DNA of 64,000 nucleotides from Nitrospira sp. Its GTDB lineage: Bacteria; Nitrospirota; Nitrospiria; Nitrospirales; Nitrospiraceae. Below the pieces are notes generated by a model. The model ran no database searches, was not told where the DNA came from, and saw only the letters and a list, made by a program, of their open reading frames with translations. A program made the translations under genes and the position numbers. Shown here one piece after another: positions 50,915 through 61,398 of this stretch (position 1 is the first letter of the stretch; the number at the start of each line of letters is the position of its first letter). Location of the stretch: NCBI GenBank assembly GCA_031315995.1, contig JALDRG010000008.1, positions 1 through 64,000 on the forward strand. The letters are read 5' to 3'.

Positions 50915-52684
50915 ATGAGCTCTTTCGTTGTGAATCTGTTGTCGGGCTTGCCGAAGGGAGACGCGCTGGACGAACCGGCCTGGGCCTCCCGGCATCGGGG
51001 AATCCTTTCGCTTCTGTGGCTCCACGCGCTGGGAATTCCGTTCTACGGCGCCTATATGGCAGTCGGCCCCAGTCTCTCCTTCGGAGGAGGAGGGCTACTG
51101 GCCTTCATCGCCGTCGCCGCGCGACTCTCTGTCGTCAGTCGTCGAGTCCAGTCTGCCATCGCCACCTGCGGCCTGATGACAGCCGCGGCGCTCCTCGTAC
51201 ACATCTCCGGAGGGCGGATCGAACTACACTTTCATTTCTTCGTCCTGATGTCCGTCATTGTGCTGTACCAGGATTGGATTCCGTTTCTCGTCGGGCTCCA
51301 GTTCATCATCCTCGATCACGGAGTGATCGGTACGCTGATGCCCGACATGGTGTTTGGGCATGCGGAGGGACAAACCCATCCCTGGACCTGGGCCTTGATC
51401 CATAGTGGCTTTCTCCTGGCCGAATGTGCGGCTCTCCTTTACTTCTGGCGGGTCAATGAACTCGCACGGGAGAAGGTCCTGCAGAGCGAGGCCCGCACGC
51501 GCATGATTATCGAAACCGCCCTGGACGCCGTGGTTACCACGAGCACCTCGGGGACTATTACGGAATGGAATACTCAAGCCGAGATGATGTTCGACGTCCC
51601 GCGGACCGAGGCGATCGGACAGTCTCTTGCCGTCTATCTGTCCGACCCCTGTCCATCCACAACGGTAGCTCCCGCGACTCCCTATACTGGACTGGTGTCC
51701 GGAGCCATTCTGAACCGCCGCGTTGAGATGGTGGGACGGACGAGTTCGGGGCGAGAGTTTCCCGCAGAAATCGCTATGAGTTGTCTCGCCATCGACGGCT
51801 CACATCAATTCACCACCTTCGTGCAGGACATTTCAGAACGAAAGCAACAGGAGGCCGTGCTGCGTCGCGCGAAGGACGCCGCCGAGGCTGCCAGCCAGGC
51901 CAAATCCCAATTTCTTGCCAACATGAGCCACGAAATTCGGACGCCCATGAACGGCGTGCTCGGCATGACCGAACTTCTCCTGAGCACCCCGCTGAACGAC
52001 CGGCAACGCCGGTACGCCGACACCGTGCATACCTCAGGAACCAACCTGCTGCATATCATCAACGACATCTTGGATTTCTCGAAAATCGAAGCCGGCCGGC
52101 TGACATTGGAACACATCCCCTTCAATCTCCGCGAGGTGCTCACAGAAACCACCGGGCTCTATCACGAACAGGCTCAGAAGAAGGGGCTGACGCTGACGAC
52201 GACGATCGCACGGGACACGCCCGACATCATCCACGGAGACCCTCACAGGCTCCGTCAGATCCTGACCAACCTACTCGGCAACGCGCTCAAATTCACCGAA
52301 GCCGGAACCATTTCGATCTCCGCAGGTGCCGACAGGGATGATCCCGCACGGGCGCACATTGAAGTGCGCGACACAGGCATCGGAATTCCACCGGAGGCGC
52401 AGGAAAAAATATTCGAGTCCTTTTCGCAGGCGGATGGATCGACGACGAGAAAATACGGCGGCACCGGGCTTGGACTGGCTATCGTGAAGCAATTGGTCGG
52501 CATGATGGGCGGACAGGTCGGTCTCACCAGTAGGCCCGGACAGGGCACGACCTTTTGGTTCACGATCTCCACGGACAGGACCGCATCACGCGATGCCGAT
52601 TCACACCAACACCACGGAGCAGAACCCGCCGACTCGGAAACGACCACCCCTGACATGGTTATGTTACGAAACAGACATCGTTAG
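50915..52684 (+). CDS. Membrane sensor histidine kinase with PAS domain
   Basis: The protein has 589 residues. About five hydrophobic segments fill residues 28-190, including [20 protein letters not shown] and [16 protein letters not shown], a membrane input type also found before cyclases and chemoreceptors. A PAS domain ([20 protein letters not shown] near 195) is followed by HisKA ([20 protein letters not shown], His near 340) and HATPase ([14 protein letters not shown]). There is no receiver or Hpt, unlike its relatives in the window. It starts a four-gene operon with short spacers, so its receiver partner is probably the downstream hybrid kinase or receiver-kinase. Confidence 0.9.
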   Translation: MSSFVVNLLSGLPKGDALDEPAWASRHRGILSLLWLHALGIPFYGAYMAVGPSLSFGGGGLLAFIAVAARLSVVSRRVQSAIATCGLMTAAALLVHISGGRIELHFHFFVLMSVIVLYQDWIPFLVGLQFIILDHGVIGTLMPDMVFGHAEGQTHPWTWALIHSGFLLAECAALLYFWRVNELAREKVLQSEARTRMIIETALDAVVTTSTSGTITEWNTQAEMMFDVPRTEAIGQSLAVYLSDPCPSTTVAPATPYTGLVSGAILNRRVEMVGRTSSGREFPAEIAMSCLAIDGSHQFTTFVQDISERKQQEAVLRRAKDAAEAASQAKSQFLANMSHEIRTPMNGVLGMTELLLSTPLNDRQRRYADTVHTSGTNLLHIINDILDFSKIEAGRLTLEHIPFNLREVLTETTGLYHEQAQKKGLTLTTTIARDTPDIIHGDPHRLRQILTNLLGNALKFTEAGTISISAGADRDDPARAHIEVRDTGIGIPPEAQEKIFESFSQADGSTTRKYGGTGLGLAIVKQLVGMMGGQVGLTSRPGQGTTFWFTISTDRTASRDADSHQHHGAEPADSETTTPDMVMLRNRHR

Positions 52685-52699
52685 AAGGAGCACGCTCAC

Positions 52700-53848
52700 A
52701 TGCATGTCACCACTACCCGTATCAACGCCGGCAGCCCCTGGTCTCTGGCGTCGCTTTCAACCTTGGATTCGGAACAGACCCTCTTGCTGCTCTTCGGTGC
52801 CTCAGGCCTGATCGACGCTCCGGATCGCATCAGACAGCTCCTCGACGCCTGTCCACGGAGTCACGTGATGGGCTGCTCGACCTCAGGTGAAATTCACGGA
52901 TGCGAGATCTCGGATGACAGCCTGGTCGTTGCCGCCGTGCGCTTCGAGAAGACCCCTATTCGCACGGCCGAAGCCGCGGTGCACTCACCCAATGACTCGT
53001 ACGCCGCCGGACACGCAATCGCCGCGCAACTCAAACAACCGTCACTACGAGGCGTCTTAGTCCTGTCCGACGGCCTGAACGTCAACGGCAGCGAACTCGT
53101 CAAGGGATTGAATGACACGCTGGGAGAGACCGTCGTCGTTACCGGCGGCCTGGCCGGTGATGGGACCCGCTTCAAACGGACATGGGTACTCAAAGATCGT
53201 GCTCCCCAGAGCGGCTATGTGACTGCCGTCGGCTTCTATGGCGATCACATCCGTCTCGGACATGGCTCCAAGGGCGGATGGGACAAGTTCGGCCCGGAAC
53301 GGCAGGTGACCAAATCCCACAGGAATGTCCTTTATGAGCTGGACGGCCGACCCGCGTTGCAACTCTACAAAGAATATCTAGGGGATCGGGCCGCCGGTTT
53401 GCCCGCCACGGGACTACTATTCCCGCTTGCGATCAGAACCTCACCGTCGGAAGGAAAGGTGCTGGTCCGCACCATCTTAGCCGTGGACGAAGCCGCTCAA
53501 TCCATGACCTTCGCCGGAGACATTCCGCAAGGGGTCTTCGCGCAACTCATGCGCGCGAATTTCGATCGCTTGATTCAGGGCGCATCCGAGGCCGCCGCGC
53601 TGACGATCAACCACCACGGCAGTTCGCATCCGACATCGCCCACCCTCTCCGTCGCCATTAGTTGTGTCGGCCGGCGATTGGTCCTGGGAGAACGGACGGA
53701 AGAGGAAATCGAGGCCACGCTGGAGATTTTGCCCAAAGGCAGCAGCCAAATTGGATTCTATTCCTACGGCGAACTCTCTCCCTACGCGAACGGAGCCTGC
53801 GACCTTCACAACCAAACCATGACACTGACGACCATCGCCGAACTCTAA
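52700..53848 (+). CDS. FIST-domain sensor protein
   Basis: The 382-residue protein has the FIST N and C pattern: LLLLFGASGLIDAPDRIRQL, then SHVMGCSTSGEIHGCEISDD near 53-72, VTGGLAGDGTRFKRTWVLKD near 147, and a C-terminal half with AISCVGRRLVLGERTEEEIE. FIST domains are thought to bind small ligands, possibly amino acids, and occur next to signalling genes. No signal peptide is present, so it acts in the cytoplasm. It follows the kinase gene by 15 bp with AGAAGGAG before the ATG, and precedes the 1201-residue hybrid kinase by 5 bp. Confidence 0.9.
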   Translation: MHVTTTRINAGSPWSLASLSTLDSEQTLLLLFGASGLIDAPDRIRQLLDACPRSHVMGCSTSGEIHGCEISDDSLVVAAVRFEKTPIRTAEAAVHSPNDSYAAGHAIAAQLKQPSLRGVLVLSDGLNVNGSELVKGLNDTLGETVVVTGGLAGDGTRFKRTWVLKDRAPQSGYVTAVGFYGDHIRLGHGSKGGWDKFGPERQVTKSHRNVLYELDGRPALQLYKEYLGDRAAGLPATGLLFPLAIRTSPSEGKVLVRTILAVDEAAQSMTFAGDIPQGVFAQLMRANFDRLIQGASEAAALTINHHGSSHPTSPTLSVAISCVGRRLVLGERTEEEIEATLEILPKGSSQIGFYSYGELSPYANGACDLHNQTMTLTTIAEL

Positions 53849-53853
53849 GATCA

Positions 53854-56800
53854 ATGCATCCGCTGCTCAAAAGACAACTCAAGCGCATCGGCCTGGACGA
53901 CGCCACCGCGCCCCCGTCACTGGATACCTGGCGGCAGCTCCTCGAACGTGTGAGTCAGAGCTACCTGGAATCCGATCAGGGGCACGAACTCCTGGAACGC
54001 TCGATCGCCCTCTCTTCGAAGGAAATGCAGGACCTGAATGAACAACTTCGCCGCAGCTCTGAGAGTCGACTCGCCGAAGAACGAGACAAACTGCACACGA
54101 TTCTTCGTTCCATCGGCGACGGACTCTGCGTAATTGATCAGTGCGGGAAGATTCTGCTGCTCAATCCGGAAGGCCAACGTCTCTGTGGCCTGACCGAACA
54201 AGACGTGGTCGGGCGGCCGGTGCATGAAATCTTTTCCTTGTCATACGGGACGCATCTCACGGAACCGATCTTCACCCAAATTCTCCTGGACGAAACGGCG
54301 CAGGGGAACTCGTTTCGGACGGATGATGGGATTCTCACCTCGACCACCGGGCGTTCCTTCCCCGTCTCCTGCGTGCTGGCGCCGATCGCACACGAAAATC
54401 AGGTGACCGGAGCCGTGCTCGTCTTTCGCGACATCACGGACCGCAAGCAGGCGGAGGACATACGCCGTCGGACGGAGAGCCTCCTGCGGCGACAACAAAC
54501 TACGCTTTTCGAGCTGACACGCAACAGCGTCATCCAGAGCGGCGTGCTGGAACCGGCGCTCCAAGAGATTACCCGCGCAACGGCCACGGCCCTAAGCGTG
54601 AGCCGAACCAGCATCTGGCTCCTGAGCGAAAACCATTGCGCCATTCGCTGCAAAGACCTCTACGAATCTTCTCCCCATACCCATTCGTCCGGACTTGAAC
54701 TCCGCGCGGGTGATTATCCACGTTATTTCCAGGAGCTCCTCTCTGAACGGGTCATCGATGCCTCCAACGCCACTACGGACCCTCGTACCTCCGAACTCGC
54801 GTCTACCTATTTCATCCCTCTTGGCATCAGCGCTCGGCTGGACATTCCGATTCGCTTCAAAGGGAAACTCGTCGGGGTGCTCTGCAATGAACATATCGGC
54901 CCCTCCCGTACCTGGATGCTCGAGGAACAGCAGTTCGGTCATGCGATTGCCTCCCTGGTCTCTCTGGCGTTGGAGGCCGTCGAACGCCTTCAGGCGGAAC
55001 GCGCGGTGCGCAAAAGCGAGGCCCGGACCAGACTGATCATCGACACCGCTCTCAGCGCGGTCGTCGGTATGGACGACAAGGGCGCCATTATCGGCTGGAA
55101 TACGCAGGCCGAACGCATCTTCGGATGGACGCGCCAGGAAGCCATCGGGCGCGCGATGACGGACACCATTATCCCCTATGCTCACCGCGAGGCCCACCAG
55201 CGCGGGCTCGAGCGATTCCTCCAAACCGGTGACGGTCCGGTCCTGAATAGGCGGATTGAAATTACCGCGTTACGGCGTGACGGCACGGAGTTTCCGATCG
55301 AGCTGGCTATTACTCCGCTCCGTATTGAGAACGCCTACACCTTTACCGCCTTTGTGGACGACATCTCGGAACGAAAAGCGGCGGTAGAAGCGCTACGCAC
55401 CAGCGAAGCACGACTGGCCATGACCGTGCAGGGTTCGCACATCGGCATTTGGGACTGGAACCTGACCACCGGAGCGGTCTATCTCTCATCGCAATGGAAA
55501 AGTCAGCTCGGCCATGACGATGCCACCCTTGCCGACAAGTTCGAGGAATGGCGGAGCAGGATCCACCCCGATGACCAACAACCGGTCCAAGAGACGATCC
55601 AAGCCTGTCTTGATGGCCGTCGGTCCCAGTTTGAGTTCGAACATCGCCTTCAACACCGAGATGGCTCCTATCGCTGGATCCTGTCCCGTGGCAGTCTGAT
55701 TCGAGATGTCTACGGCGTGGCTGCGCGCATGGTCGGCATCCACATCGACACCACCGATCGAAAGCAGACCGAGCAGGAACTTCGTGCGGCGAAGGAGGCC
55801 GCAGAAGCAGCCAACAAAGCGAAGAGCGAGTTTCTGGCCAACATGAGCCATGAGATCCGCACCCCGATGAACGGGGTCTTGGGCACGACCGAACTGCTCC
55901 TCAATAGTGTGCTGACGGATAAACAGCGGCATCTCGCCTCCACGGTTCATCGTTCCGGAAGAACCCTGCTGGCCATTATCAACGACATTCTTGATTTTTC
56001 AAAAATTGAAGCGGGCAAACTCGATCTGGAGTACGTCGATTTCGACTTGTGGCAAGTGCTCGAAGAATCCCTCGAACTCTTCGGCGAAGCCGCTCGGCGA
56101 AAACAACTTCGCCTCACCCATCACATCGACGAACGAGTCCCGCGCTACCTCAAGGGTGACCCGGTCCGGTTCCGCCAGATCCTCATGAATCTGTTGAGCA
56201 ACGCAATGAAATTTACCGAAACAGGCGCGGTTTCGCTGAGCGCCGAGTATGTGGAAGGTACCCTGACTCAGGCGTTGTTACGATTCGCCGTGACCGATAC
56301 CGGCATCGGCATTTCGACGACGGCCAAGTCACGCATTTTTGAGGCGTTTTCACAGGAGGACGGCTCGACAACCAGACGATACGGTGGGACCGGTCTTGGC
56401 CTCTCCATTGCCAAGCAGTTAGTCGGACTTATGCGCGGCTCCATCACCGTTGAGAGCACCCTCGGGTGTGGATCGACATTCGCCTTTACGGCACGGTTCG
56501 GTCTCCAACCGCTGGGATCAGGACGTTCAACGAAAATCGCGCCCGCTCTGCAAATGCTTGAGCCCGCATTCGTGCCTGGGCAACCCGACGAGGCCCCGGC
56601 CCCCAAGCCAGGCGGACGAATTCTTCTAGCCGAAGACAGCCCCGTCAATCGCGAAGTGGCCGTTGGCATGCTGGAACTGCTGGGCTACGAGGTCGAGGTG
56701 GCAGAGAACGGCCGGCAGGCCCTTGTGGCCGCCGAACGCGACCATTTCGATGTCGTGCTCATGGACTGTCAGATGCCTGAAATGGACGGACTCACCGCCA

Positions 56801-57459
56801 CCGGAGAAATTCGCCGTCGTGAAGAGGCATCAGGTCGACGCCGGTTACCCATCATTGCCTTGACGGCGCATGCGATGCACGGGGACCGGGCCCAATGTCT
56901 CGCGGCCGGGATGGATGACTATCTGAGTAAACCGTTTACCCAAATGCAGCTGCAGGAAATCGTGCGCAGATGGCTGGACAGGCACGAACTGCCTTCACCC
57001 GTCATACCCGTCACCGGAACAACTGCTCCGGTCTTGGTGGAGACGGCGGAGCCGCCCCGAACCACAGCCCAGTCCGTACCGGACACGACCGCAACGGCGA
57101 CCGGCATGGACCTCAAGGCCCTGGACGGCATCCGTGCCCTACAACGCCCCAATCGGCCGAATGTGCTGGCCTCCGTGCTTCGCAAATATCTCGACAATTC
57201 TCGGGAGAGCGTGGATGCGCTGCGGGACGCCATTCGCGCCAACGATGCGACGGCACTCCAAGCCATCGCACACCGGCTTAAATCGAGCAGCGCTCAACTC
57301 GGCGCCATCGCCGTGGCGGCCGGCTGCAAAGAGCTTGAATCTATGGGAAGCCGGAACAATCTCGTCGATGCCGACCGATTGTTCATGCAGTTGCATGCTG
57401 ACTATCTCGCCGCTTGTACCGTCTTTCGAAACGAGATCGCCAAGGAGAATCAGCCATGA
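53854..57459 (+). CDS. Cytoplasmic hybrid histidine kinase (PAS-GAF-PAS-PAS-HisKA-HATPase-REC-Hpt)
   Basis: The start is the ATG at 53854 ([16 protein letters not shown]), just after the FIST stop; a long in-frame extension into the FIST gene is rejected. The protein has 1201 residues with no TM helix. Order: PAS (about 75-195), GAF (220-385), PAS (388-508), PAS/PAC (512-640), HisKA ([20 protein letters not shown], His near 665), HATPase ([14 protein letters not shown]), receiver ([25 protein letters not shown]; about 921-1050) and Hpt ([15 protein letters not shown]; about 1083-1198). It can integrate several cytoplasmic signals, possibly through the FIST protein. Confidence 0.92.
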   Translation: MHPLLKRQLKRIGLDDATAPPSLDTWRQLLERVSQSYLESDQGHELLERSIALSSKEMQDLNEQLRRSSESRLAEERDKLHTILRSIGDGLCVIDQCGKILLLNPEGQRLCGLTEQDVVGRPVHEIFSLSYGTHLTEPIFTQILLDETAQGNSFRTDDGILTSTTGRSFPVSCVLAPIAHENQVTGAVLVFRDITDRKQAEDIRRRTESLLRRQQTTLFELTRNSVIQSGVLEPALQEITRATATALSVSRTSIWLLSENHCAIRCKDLYESSPHTHSSGLELRAGDYPRYFQELLSERVIDASNATTDPRTSELASTYFIPLGISARLDIPIRFKGKLVGVLCNEHIGPSRTWMLEEQQFGHAIASLVSLALEAVERLQAERAVRKSEARTRLIIDTALSAVVGMDDKGAIIGWNTQAERIFGWTRQEAIGRAMTDTIIPYAHREAHQRGLERFLQTGDGPVLNRRIEITALRRDGTEFPIELAITPLRIENAYTFTAFVDDISERKAAVEALRTSEARLAMTVQGSHIGIWDWNLTTGAVYLSSQWKSQLGHDDATLADKFEEWRSRIHPDDQQPVQETIQACLDGRRSQFEFEHRLQHRDGSYRWILSRGSLIRDVYGVAARMVGIHIDTTDRKQTEQELRAAKEAAEAANKAKSEFLANMSHEIRTPMNGVLGTTELLLNSVLTDKQRHLASTVHRSGRTLLAIINDILDFSKIEAGKLDLEYVDFDLWQVLEESLELFGEAARRKQLRLTHHIDERVPRYLKGDPVRFRQILMNLLSNAMKFTETGAVSLSAEYVEGTLTQALLRFAVTDTGIGISTTAKSRIFEAFSQEDGSTTRRYGGTGLGLSIAKQLVGLMRGSITVESTLGCGSTFAFTARFGLQPLGSGRSTKIAPALQMLEPAFVPGQPDEAPAPKPGGRILLAEDSPVNREVAVGMLELLGYEVEVAENGRQALVAAERDHFDVVLMDCQMPEMDGLTATGEIRRREEASGRRRLPIIALTAHAMHGDRAQCLAAGMDDYLSKPFTQMQLQEIVRRWLDRHELPSPVIPVTGTTAPVLVETAEPPRTTAQSVPDTTATATGMDLKALDGIRALQRPNRPNVLASVLRKYLDNSRESVDALRDAIRANDATALQAIAHRLKSSSAQLGAIAVAAGCKELESMGSRNNLVDADRLFMQLHADYLAACTVFRNEIAKENQP

Positions 57460-58703
57460 ACCCGCTTACACCAGGACGATTGCCCTATGCGTTGATTACG
57501 GATGACGATATCATCCTCCGTATGTTCGCTCGCGAGGCTTTGGAACAGGCCGGTTGGGAGGTGGAAGAGGCGCAAAACGGGATGGAAGCGTGCGCGGTCT
57601 TTCAGAAGTCTCCGCCGGACGTGGTGCTGCTCGATGTCATGATGCCGGGCATGGATGGATTTGCCACCTGTGCAGCCTTACGCCGGCTGCCGGGCGGCGA
57701 ACATACCCCCATTCTCATCATGACCGGACTGGACGACTTTGAGTCCATCACCAAAGCCTACGATGCCGGCGCCACCGATTTTATCGTCAAACCTCTGAAT
57801 GCGATGCTGCTGACGCACCGGATTCGCTATATGGTTCGCGCCAGCCAGGTTCTCCAGGAACTCCGAGAGAGTCAGGCCACCCTCACGCAAGCTCGCGATG
57901 CTGCCATTGAGGGGGCTCGCCTCAAATCCGAATTCCTGGCCACCATGAGTCACGAAATCCGTACCCCGATGAACGGCGTCCTGGGAATGACGGACTGGCT
58001 GCTCGACACGCCTCTCACCGCCGAACAACTGGACTGTGCCCAGACGATCCGCTCATCAGGCGATGCCTTGATGGTCATCATCAACGACATTCTGGACTTC
58101 TCCAAGATCGAATCAGGAAAACTGTCCCTCGAATTGCTGGACTTCGACCTGCCCACCTTTCTCAATCGAGTCCTGGCGCTTTTTGCGGAGCGGGCGCAGC
58201 GAAAGGGCCTGCTGCTGACCTCCCACATCGCCGACGACGTGCCGAGCCCCTTGTGTGGTGATCCAGCCAGACTCCAACAGATTCTCAGCAATTTGCTGGC
58301 GAACGCGATCAAATTCAGCGATCATGGGCGGGTCTCCGTCTTGGTAGATCTCGATCAACGACCACCTGAACAACGCCTTGAATTTCCCGCCTCCCGGTAC
58401 GGCGAACTGTCACGGCAGCATGACCAGGTCGCGCACATCAGATTTTCTATCGTGGACAATGGAATCGGTATCGCTCCCAGCGCGTTTGCGAAACTATTTC
58501 AACCATTTGTACAAGCGGATGGGTCCACGACCAGGAAATATGGCGGAACTGGACTGGGTCTAGCCATCTGCAAACAGCTTGTAGAATTAATGGGTGGGCA
58601 TATCGGAGCGGAAAGCGAACCAGGATCCGGTTCCGTCTTCCGATTTACCGTGCCCCTCCAGCCGCAACTACCGGATAGTGCCACGACGAGACACGCGGCC
58701 TGA
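57456..58703 (+). CDS. Receiver-histidine kinase (REC-HisKA-HATPase)
   Basis: The start is the ATG at 57456, overlapping the stop of the preceding gene by 4 bp (ATGA). The protein has 415 residues. The N-terminal receiver has TDDDIILRMF, the phosphoacceptor in VVLLDVMMPGMDGFATC, and FIVKPLN (about 10-125). A HisKA with [20 protein letters not shown] (His near 165) and HATPase with [14 protein letters not shown] follow. A receiver placed before a kinase can gate its activity. It is the natural acceptor for phosphate from the Hpt of the upstream hybrid kinase, ending this operon. Confidence 0.92.
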   Translation: MNPLTPGRLPYALITDDDIILRMFAREALEQAGWEVEEAQNGMEACAVFQKSPPDVVLLDVMMPGMDGFATCAALRRLPGGEHTPILIMTGLDDFESITKAYDAGATDFIVKPLNAMLLTHRIRYMVRASQVLQELRESQATLTQARDAAIEGARLKSEFLATMSHEIRTPMNGVLGMTDWLLDTPLTAEQLDCAQTIRSSGDALMVIINDILDFSKIESGKLSLELLDFDLPTFLNRVLALFAERAQRKGLLLTSHIADDVPSPLCGDPARLQQILSNLLANAIKFSDHGRVSVLVDLDQRPPEQRLEFPASRYGELSRQHDQVAHIRFSIVDNGIGIAPSAFAKLFQPFVQADGSTTRKYGGTGLGLAICKQLVELMGGHIGAESEPGSGSVFRFTVPLQPQLPDSATTRHAA

Positions 58704-58768
58704 TCGACGACTCTGCCCGTTCCTACGCGACCTGCCTTCCCTAGTCTCCCCTCATCGATCATGACGAG

Positions 58769-58804
58769 CACCGCACATGTATCTTTTAAGATACTTGTGC
58801 GGTG
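58769..58804. repeat. 17-bp inverted repeat, possible activator site
   Basis: Arms CACCGCACATGTATCTT and AAGATACTTGTGCGGTG are reverse complements except for one base and flank a 2-nt centre. Only one T-run is inside the stem, and none follows, which argues against a simple terminator. Its centre is about 106 bp upstream of the -12 element of the sigma-54-type promoter, a usual distance for an enhancer-binding activator site. It could also end the sensory operon. Confidence 0.55.
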
Positions 58805-58878
58805 AATTCCTCGATACAGTTCGTGGATTACTGCCCGAATATTGAGACTATCGGATTGAAATACCTAATGAAATGGTA

Positions 58879-58894
58879 TGGCTTAAACTTTGCT
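58879..58894 (+). promoter_or_regulatory. Sigma-54 (RpoN)-type promoter
   Basis: TGGCTTAAACTTTGCT has the invariant GG and GC at the exact -24/-12 spacing, with the full TGGC and TTGCT halves; only the CACG middle is not conserved. It precedes the polysaccharide deacetylase gene, and XrtA/PEP-CTERM exopolysaccharide loci are known to be linked to sigma-54 regulators of the PrsR type. Confidence 0.6.
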
Positions 58895-59029
58895 TTACTT
58901 CGTCAAGCGCGCATAGTATACACAGCACGTTGAAAGGGTCTTCTCTGTGACCTGCTTCTTAAACATCCGCATGACAACCCTAGCCTGTCTCGCCTAGTAG
59001 GCAAAACCCTACACCCAAGGATCTCACCT

Positions 59030-59911
59030 GTGCATTGCCTGACATTCGACATCGAAGAACATTTTCAGGTTTCCCGCTTCGATTCGCCGATTCGCCGACG
59101 GCACTGGAGCTCCTTTGAAAGTCGGGTCACTCCGAACACCTGCAAGGTACTCGAGCTGCTTGCCCGCTACCAGACGAGAGCAACCTTCTTTGTCTTAGGG
59201 TGGGTCGCGGAGCGTCATCCTGGGCTCGTCAAGCAGATCATCGAATGCGGCCATGAGATTGCCTCACATGGATATGGCCATGAGTTGGTCACCGCTCAAA
59301 CGCCGGAATTGTTTCGTGCAGACGTGAGAAAAGCGAAACAAATTCTCGAAGACCTCACAGGCGCTCCGGTCCAAGGCTATCGGGCACCAGGATTTACCAT
59401 TACTCGTGAAACTTTGTGGGCCCTGCCGATCTTAGCGGAGGAAGGTCATACTTATGACTCCAGCGTCGTCCCGATCCGACACGACCACTGTGGCGTTCCC
59501 GGATCCGACCCTTGGCACCATCTAAAACAGACCTCTTCAGGCCCCATCTGGGAAGTTCCGCCATCCACTGTCAACCTGGGAGGAGTACGCCTCCCCATCG
59601 CCGGTGGCAGCTATTTCCGCCTCCTGCCCTTTCCGGCACTCTGCGGACTATTGCGACGGATTGAACGGCAAGGCCGTCCTCTGGTCATGTACTTTCATCC
59701 GTGGGAACTAGATCCGCAGCAGCCGCATATGGAAGGACCGTTTCTCTCCCGACTATTCCACTATAAGAATCTCGAAAAAATGGAATTCAGAATTTCGACG
59801 TTACTGAATACCTTCCGATTCGGACCCATCGCGGAACAGATCGATCTTTCCCCGATTATGCCCCTCGATCCGACTATCTTCCCCGCCGAAATCGCACAAG
59901 ACGTCGCGTGA
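59030..59911 (+). CDS. Polysaccharide deacetylase (XrtA/PEP-CTERM-locus type)
   Basis: The protein has 293 residues and begins with GTG. It has the NodB fold: TFDIEEHFQVSRFD at the N-terminus with catalytic/metal Asp, IIECGHEIASHGYGHELV (the two metal His) near 80-97, and GYRAPGFTITRETLWALPIL near 122-141. The C-terminal MYFHPWELDPQQPHMEGPF is typical of the DUF3473-containing deacetylases of exosortase-linked exopolysaccharide loci. It has no signal peptide. It stands alone here, with no glycosyltransferase or exosortase gene in the window, but has its own sigma-54-type promoter. Confidence 0.88.
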   Translation: MHCLTFDIEEHFQVSRFDSPIRRRHWSSFESRVTPNTCKVLELLARYQTRATFFVLGWVAERHPGLVKQIIECGHEIASHGYGHELVTAQTPELFRADVRKAKQILEDLTGAPVQGYRAPGFTITRETLWALPILAEEGHTYDSSVVPIRHDHCGVPGSDPWHHLKQTSSGPIWEVPPSTVNLGGVRLPIAGGSYFRLLPFPALCGLLRRIERQGRPLVMYFHPWELDPQQPHMEGPFLSRLFHYKNLEKMEFRISTLLNTFRFGPIAEQIDLSPIMPLDPTIFPAEIAQDVA

Positions 59912-60070
59912 CCGCACCCGTTTTCTCGTCAGCGGACATCACCGAATTTACTCATGGCATTCCGCCGCTTCCGGCGTTGCCTCAAAGTAGGGATTGCAGT
60001 GTCTATGAGGTTTCAGTACGGTAGGAACTGCCGTTGACGCTTCGGGTGACCGCTCTCAGGGAGAACGACC

Positions 60071-60646
60071 ATGCATGAGGGGAAAAGGAATCCAGGATAT
60101 CTGTCGCTCAGCTCGGTGAACCTTGCGTGGGCGCTGGTCTGCGTCATTTGTTCACCTGCCGCAGCTGCTAGCCAAACCCTGGAGGACACGGTGCAGTTCA
60201 TCAGCGACATGGCCAACACTCACGGCTTTGTCCGTAGCCTCAGTTGCAGAAACCCAAAGGCCGGGACACCGACGAAAATTACCGAGATCTACACCGTGAT
60301 TCCCACGGGGACCAAACTTGGCACGGTCGAACTCAATCACGGACATGACGACATCAATACCGGTTTCACGCACTTCGATCTGCACGACATCGACAGGATC
60401 GAGTACCAAGGCCAAGACACCCGCGAGAACAACCTGGTCCTCTACGGAGTCCGTGTGACCTGCAAGAGCAGCGGCCCCTGTGTTCTCAAGACCAGCTACT
60501 GCACCGGCGCAGTCACGGAACTCAAAGCACAGTTTCCTGAGGACACCTTACTGTTTCGCTCCGCCTCTCATGCCGAGCGAATCACCAAAGCTCTTGCTCA
60601 CTTCTTGACGCTGGTACGCGCACAGCAACAGAACCAACCCTTCTGA
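60071..60646 (+). CDS. Secreted hypothetical protein
   Basis: The 191-residue protein has a hydrophobic segment (SVNLAWALVCVICSPAAAAS, cleavage near residue 35-37) and a mature part without a recognised domain. Four cysteines (SLSCRNPK, VTCKSSGPCVLKTSYC) may form two disulfides. GAGAACGACC precedes the ATG. It follows the deacetylase by about 160 bp on the same strand; a functional link is not shown. Confidence 0.65.
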   Translation: MHEGKRNPGYLSLSSVNLAWALVCVICSPAAAASQTLEDTVQFISDMANTHGFVRSLSCRNPKAGTPTKITEIYTVIPTGTKLGTVELNHGHDDINTGFTHFDLHDIDRIEYQGQDTRENNLVLYGVRVTCKSSGPCVLKTSYCTGAVTELKAQFPEDTLLFRSASHAERITKALAHFLTLVRAQQQNQPF

Positions 60647-60711
60647 CCGATTTCCACCACGCTGGGCCAACGCGCTAAGAGGGAGTCTTCCCTGGCGCAT
60701 CCCTCCTCGGC

Positions 60712-61362
60712 TCAGTCAATAATCGTAACGGTCATTTCTACTCGATCGATCGGATTGTCACAGGGGCCTTTGTCCGCAGGACTCGGCGCACCGGTTTGAC
60801 ACATAACCCTCGGCAACGCCACGATCTTGTCCGCCACACCAATCCCTTTGACCACCTCGCCGAAGATCGTATATTTTCGATCTAGAAAACGCGACTCCTC
60901 GACGACAATGAAAAACTGAGAGCCGGCGCTATCAGGATCCTGGGCCCGCGCCATGGAGACCACGCCACGCTTGTGAGGCAAGTCGCTGAACTCGCCTTTC
61001 ACATTGTGTCCAGGCCCACCCTGGCCATAGGCACCCTTGTTCAACGAATCCTTTGTATTCGGATCGCCGCCCTGAATCATGAATCCCGGGATCACCCGGT
61101 GAAAGATCGTCCCGTTGTAGAATCCGGACTTGGCCAACTTGATAAAGTTCTCGACGTGCTTCGGCGCGATATCCGGAAGAAACTTGATCTCGATATCGCC
61201 GAACTTCGTCTTGATGACCGCCCGCGCGTTACTTGGGCTCACAGACTCGCTGCCGGCCGGAGCTGCCGCCGATCCGAACCCCGTCATACCGATTGTCATG
61301 AGCAGGCTCATTATTCCCGCGAGTCCGAACCGACTGTTCCATCGTCGTCCCTGTGCCATCAT
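60712..61362 (-). CDS. Periplasmic cyclophilin-type peptidyl-prolyl isomerase
   Basis: The 216-residue protein has a signal peptide (FGLAGIMSLLMTIGMTGFGS) and a complete cyclophilin core: NFIKLAKSGFYNGTIFHRVI then PGFMIQGGDPNTKDS (about 91-125), and DPDSAGSQFFIVVEESRFLD near 162. It speeds proline cis-trans isomerisation in the envelope. An AGGAGG precedes the ATG. It is 36 bp downstream of rnc and so probably read from the same transcript. Confidence 0.93.
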   Translation of the reverse strand: MMAQGRRWNSRFGLAGIMSLLMTIGMTGFGSAAAPAGSESVSPSNARAVIKTKFGDIEIKFLPDIAPKHVENFIKLAKSGFYNGTIFHRVIPGFMIQGGDPNTKDSLNKGAYGQGGPGHNVKGEFSDLPHKRGVVSMARAQDPDSAGSQFFIVVEESRFLDRKYTIFGEVVKGIGVADKIVALPRVMCQTGAPSPADKGPCDNPIDRVEMTVTIID

Positions 61363-61398
61363 GCCTCCTTCTTGTCGGTCTGCTACCGGTTTGCCGCT

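Larger units (their letters stand above)
58704..59029. other. Intergenic region with dyad and sigma-54-type promoter
   Basis: This 326-bp gap, clearly AT-richer than its flanks after 58840, separates the sensory operon from the polysaccharide deacetylase gene. It holds a near-perfect 17-bp inverted repeat (58769-58804) and, about 100 bp on, a sigma-54-type element (58879-58894). The leader to the GTG at 59030 would be about 125 nt. Confidence 0.6.

Noticed and set aside
53662..53853. N-terminal extension of the 1201-residue hybrid kinase
   Set aside because: It would overlap the conserved end of the FIST gene in another frame; the ATG at 53854 fits the operon spacing.
50915..58703. Anti-phage or toxin-antitoxin function for the sensory operon
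   Set aside because: All domains are ordinary signalling modules; no nuclease, protease, pore or NADase domain was seen.
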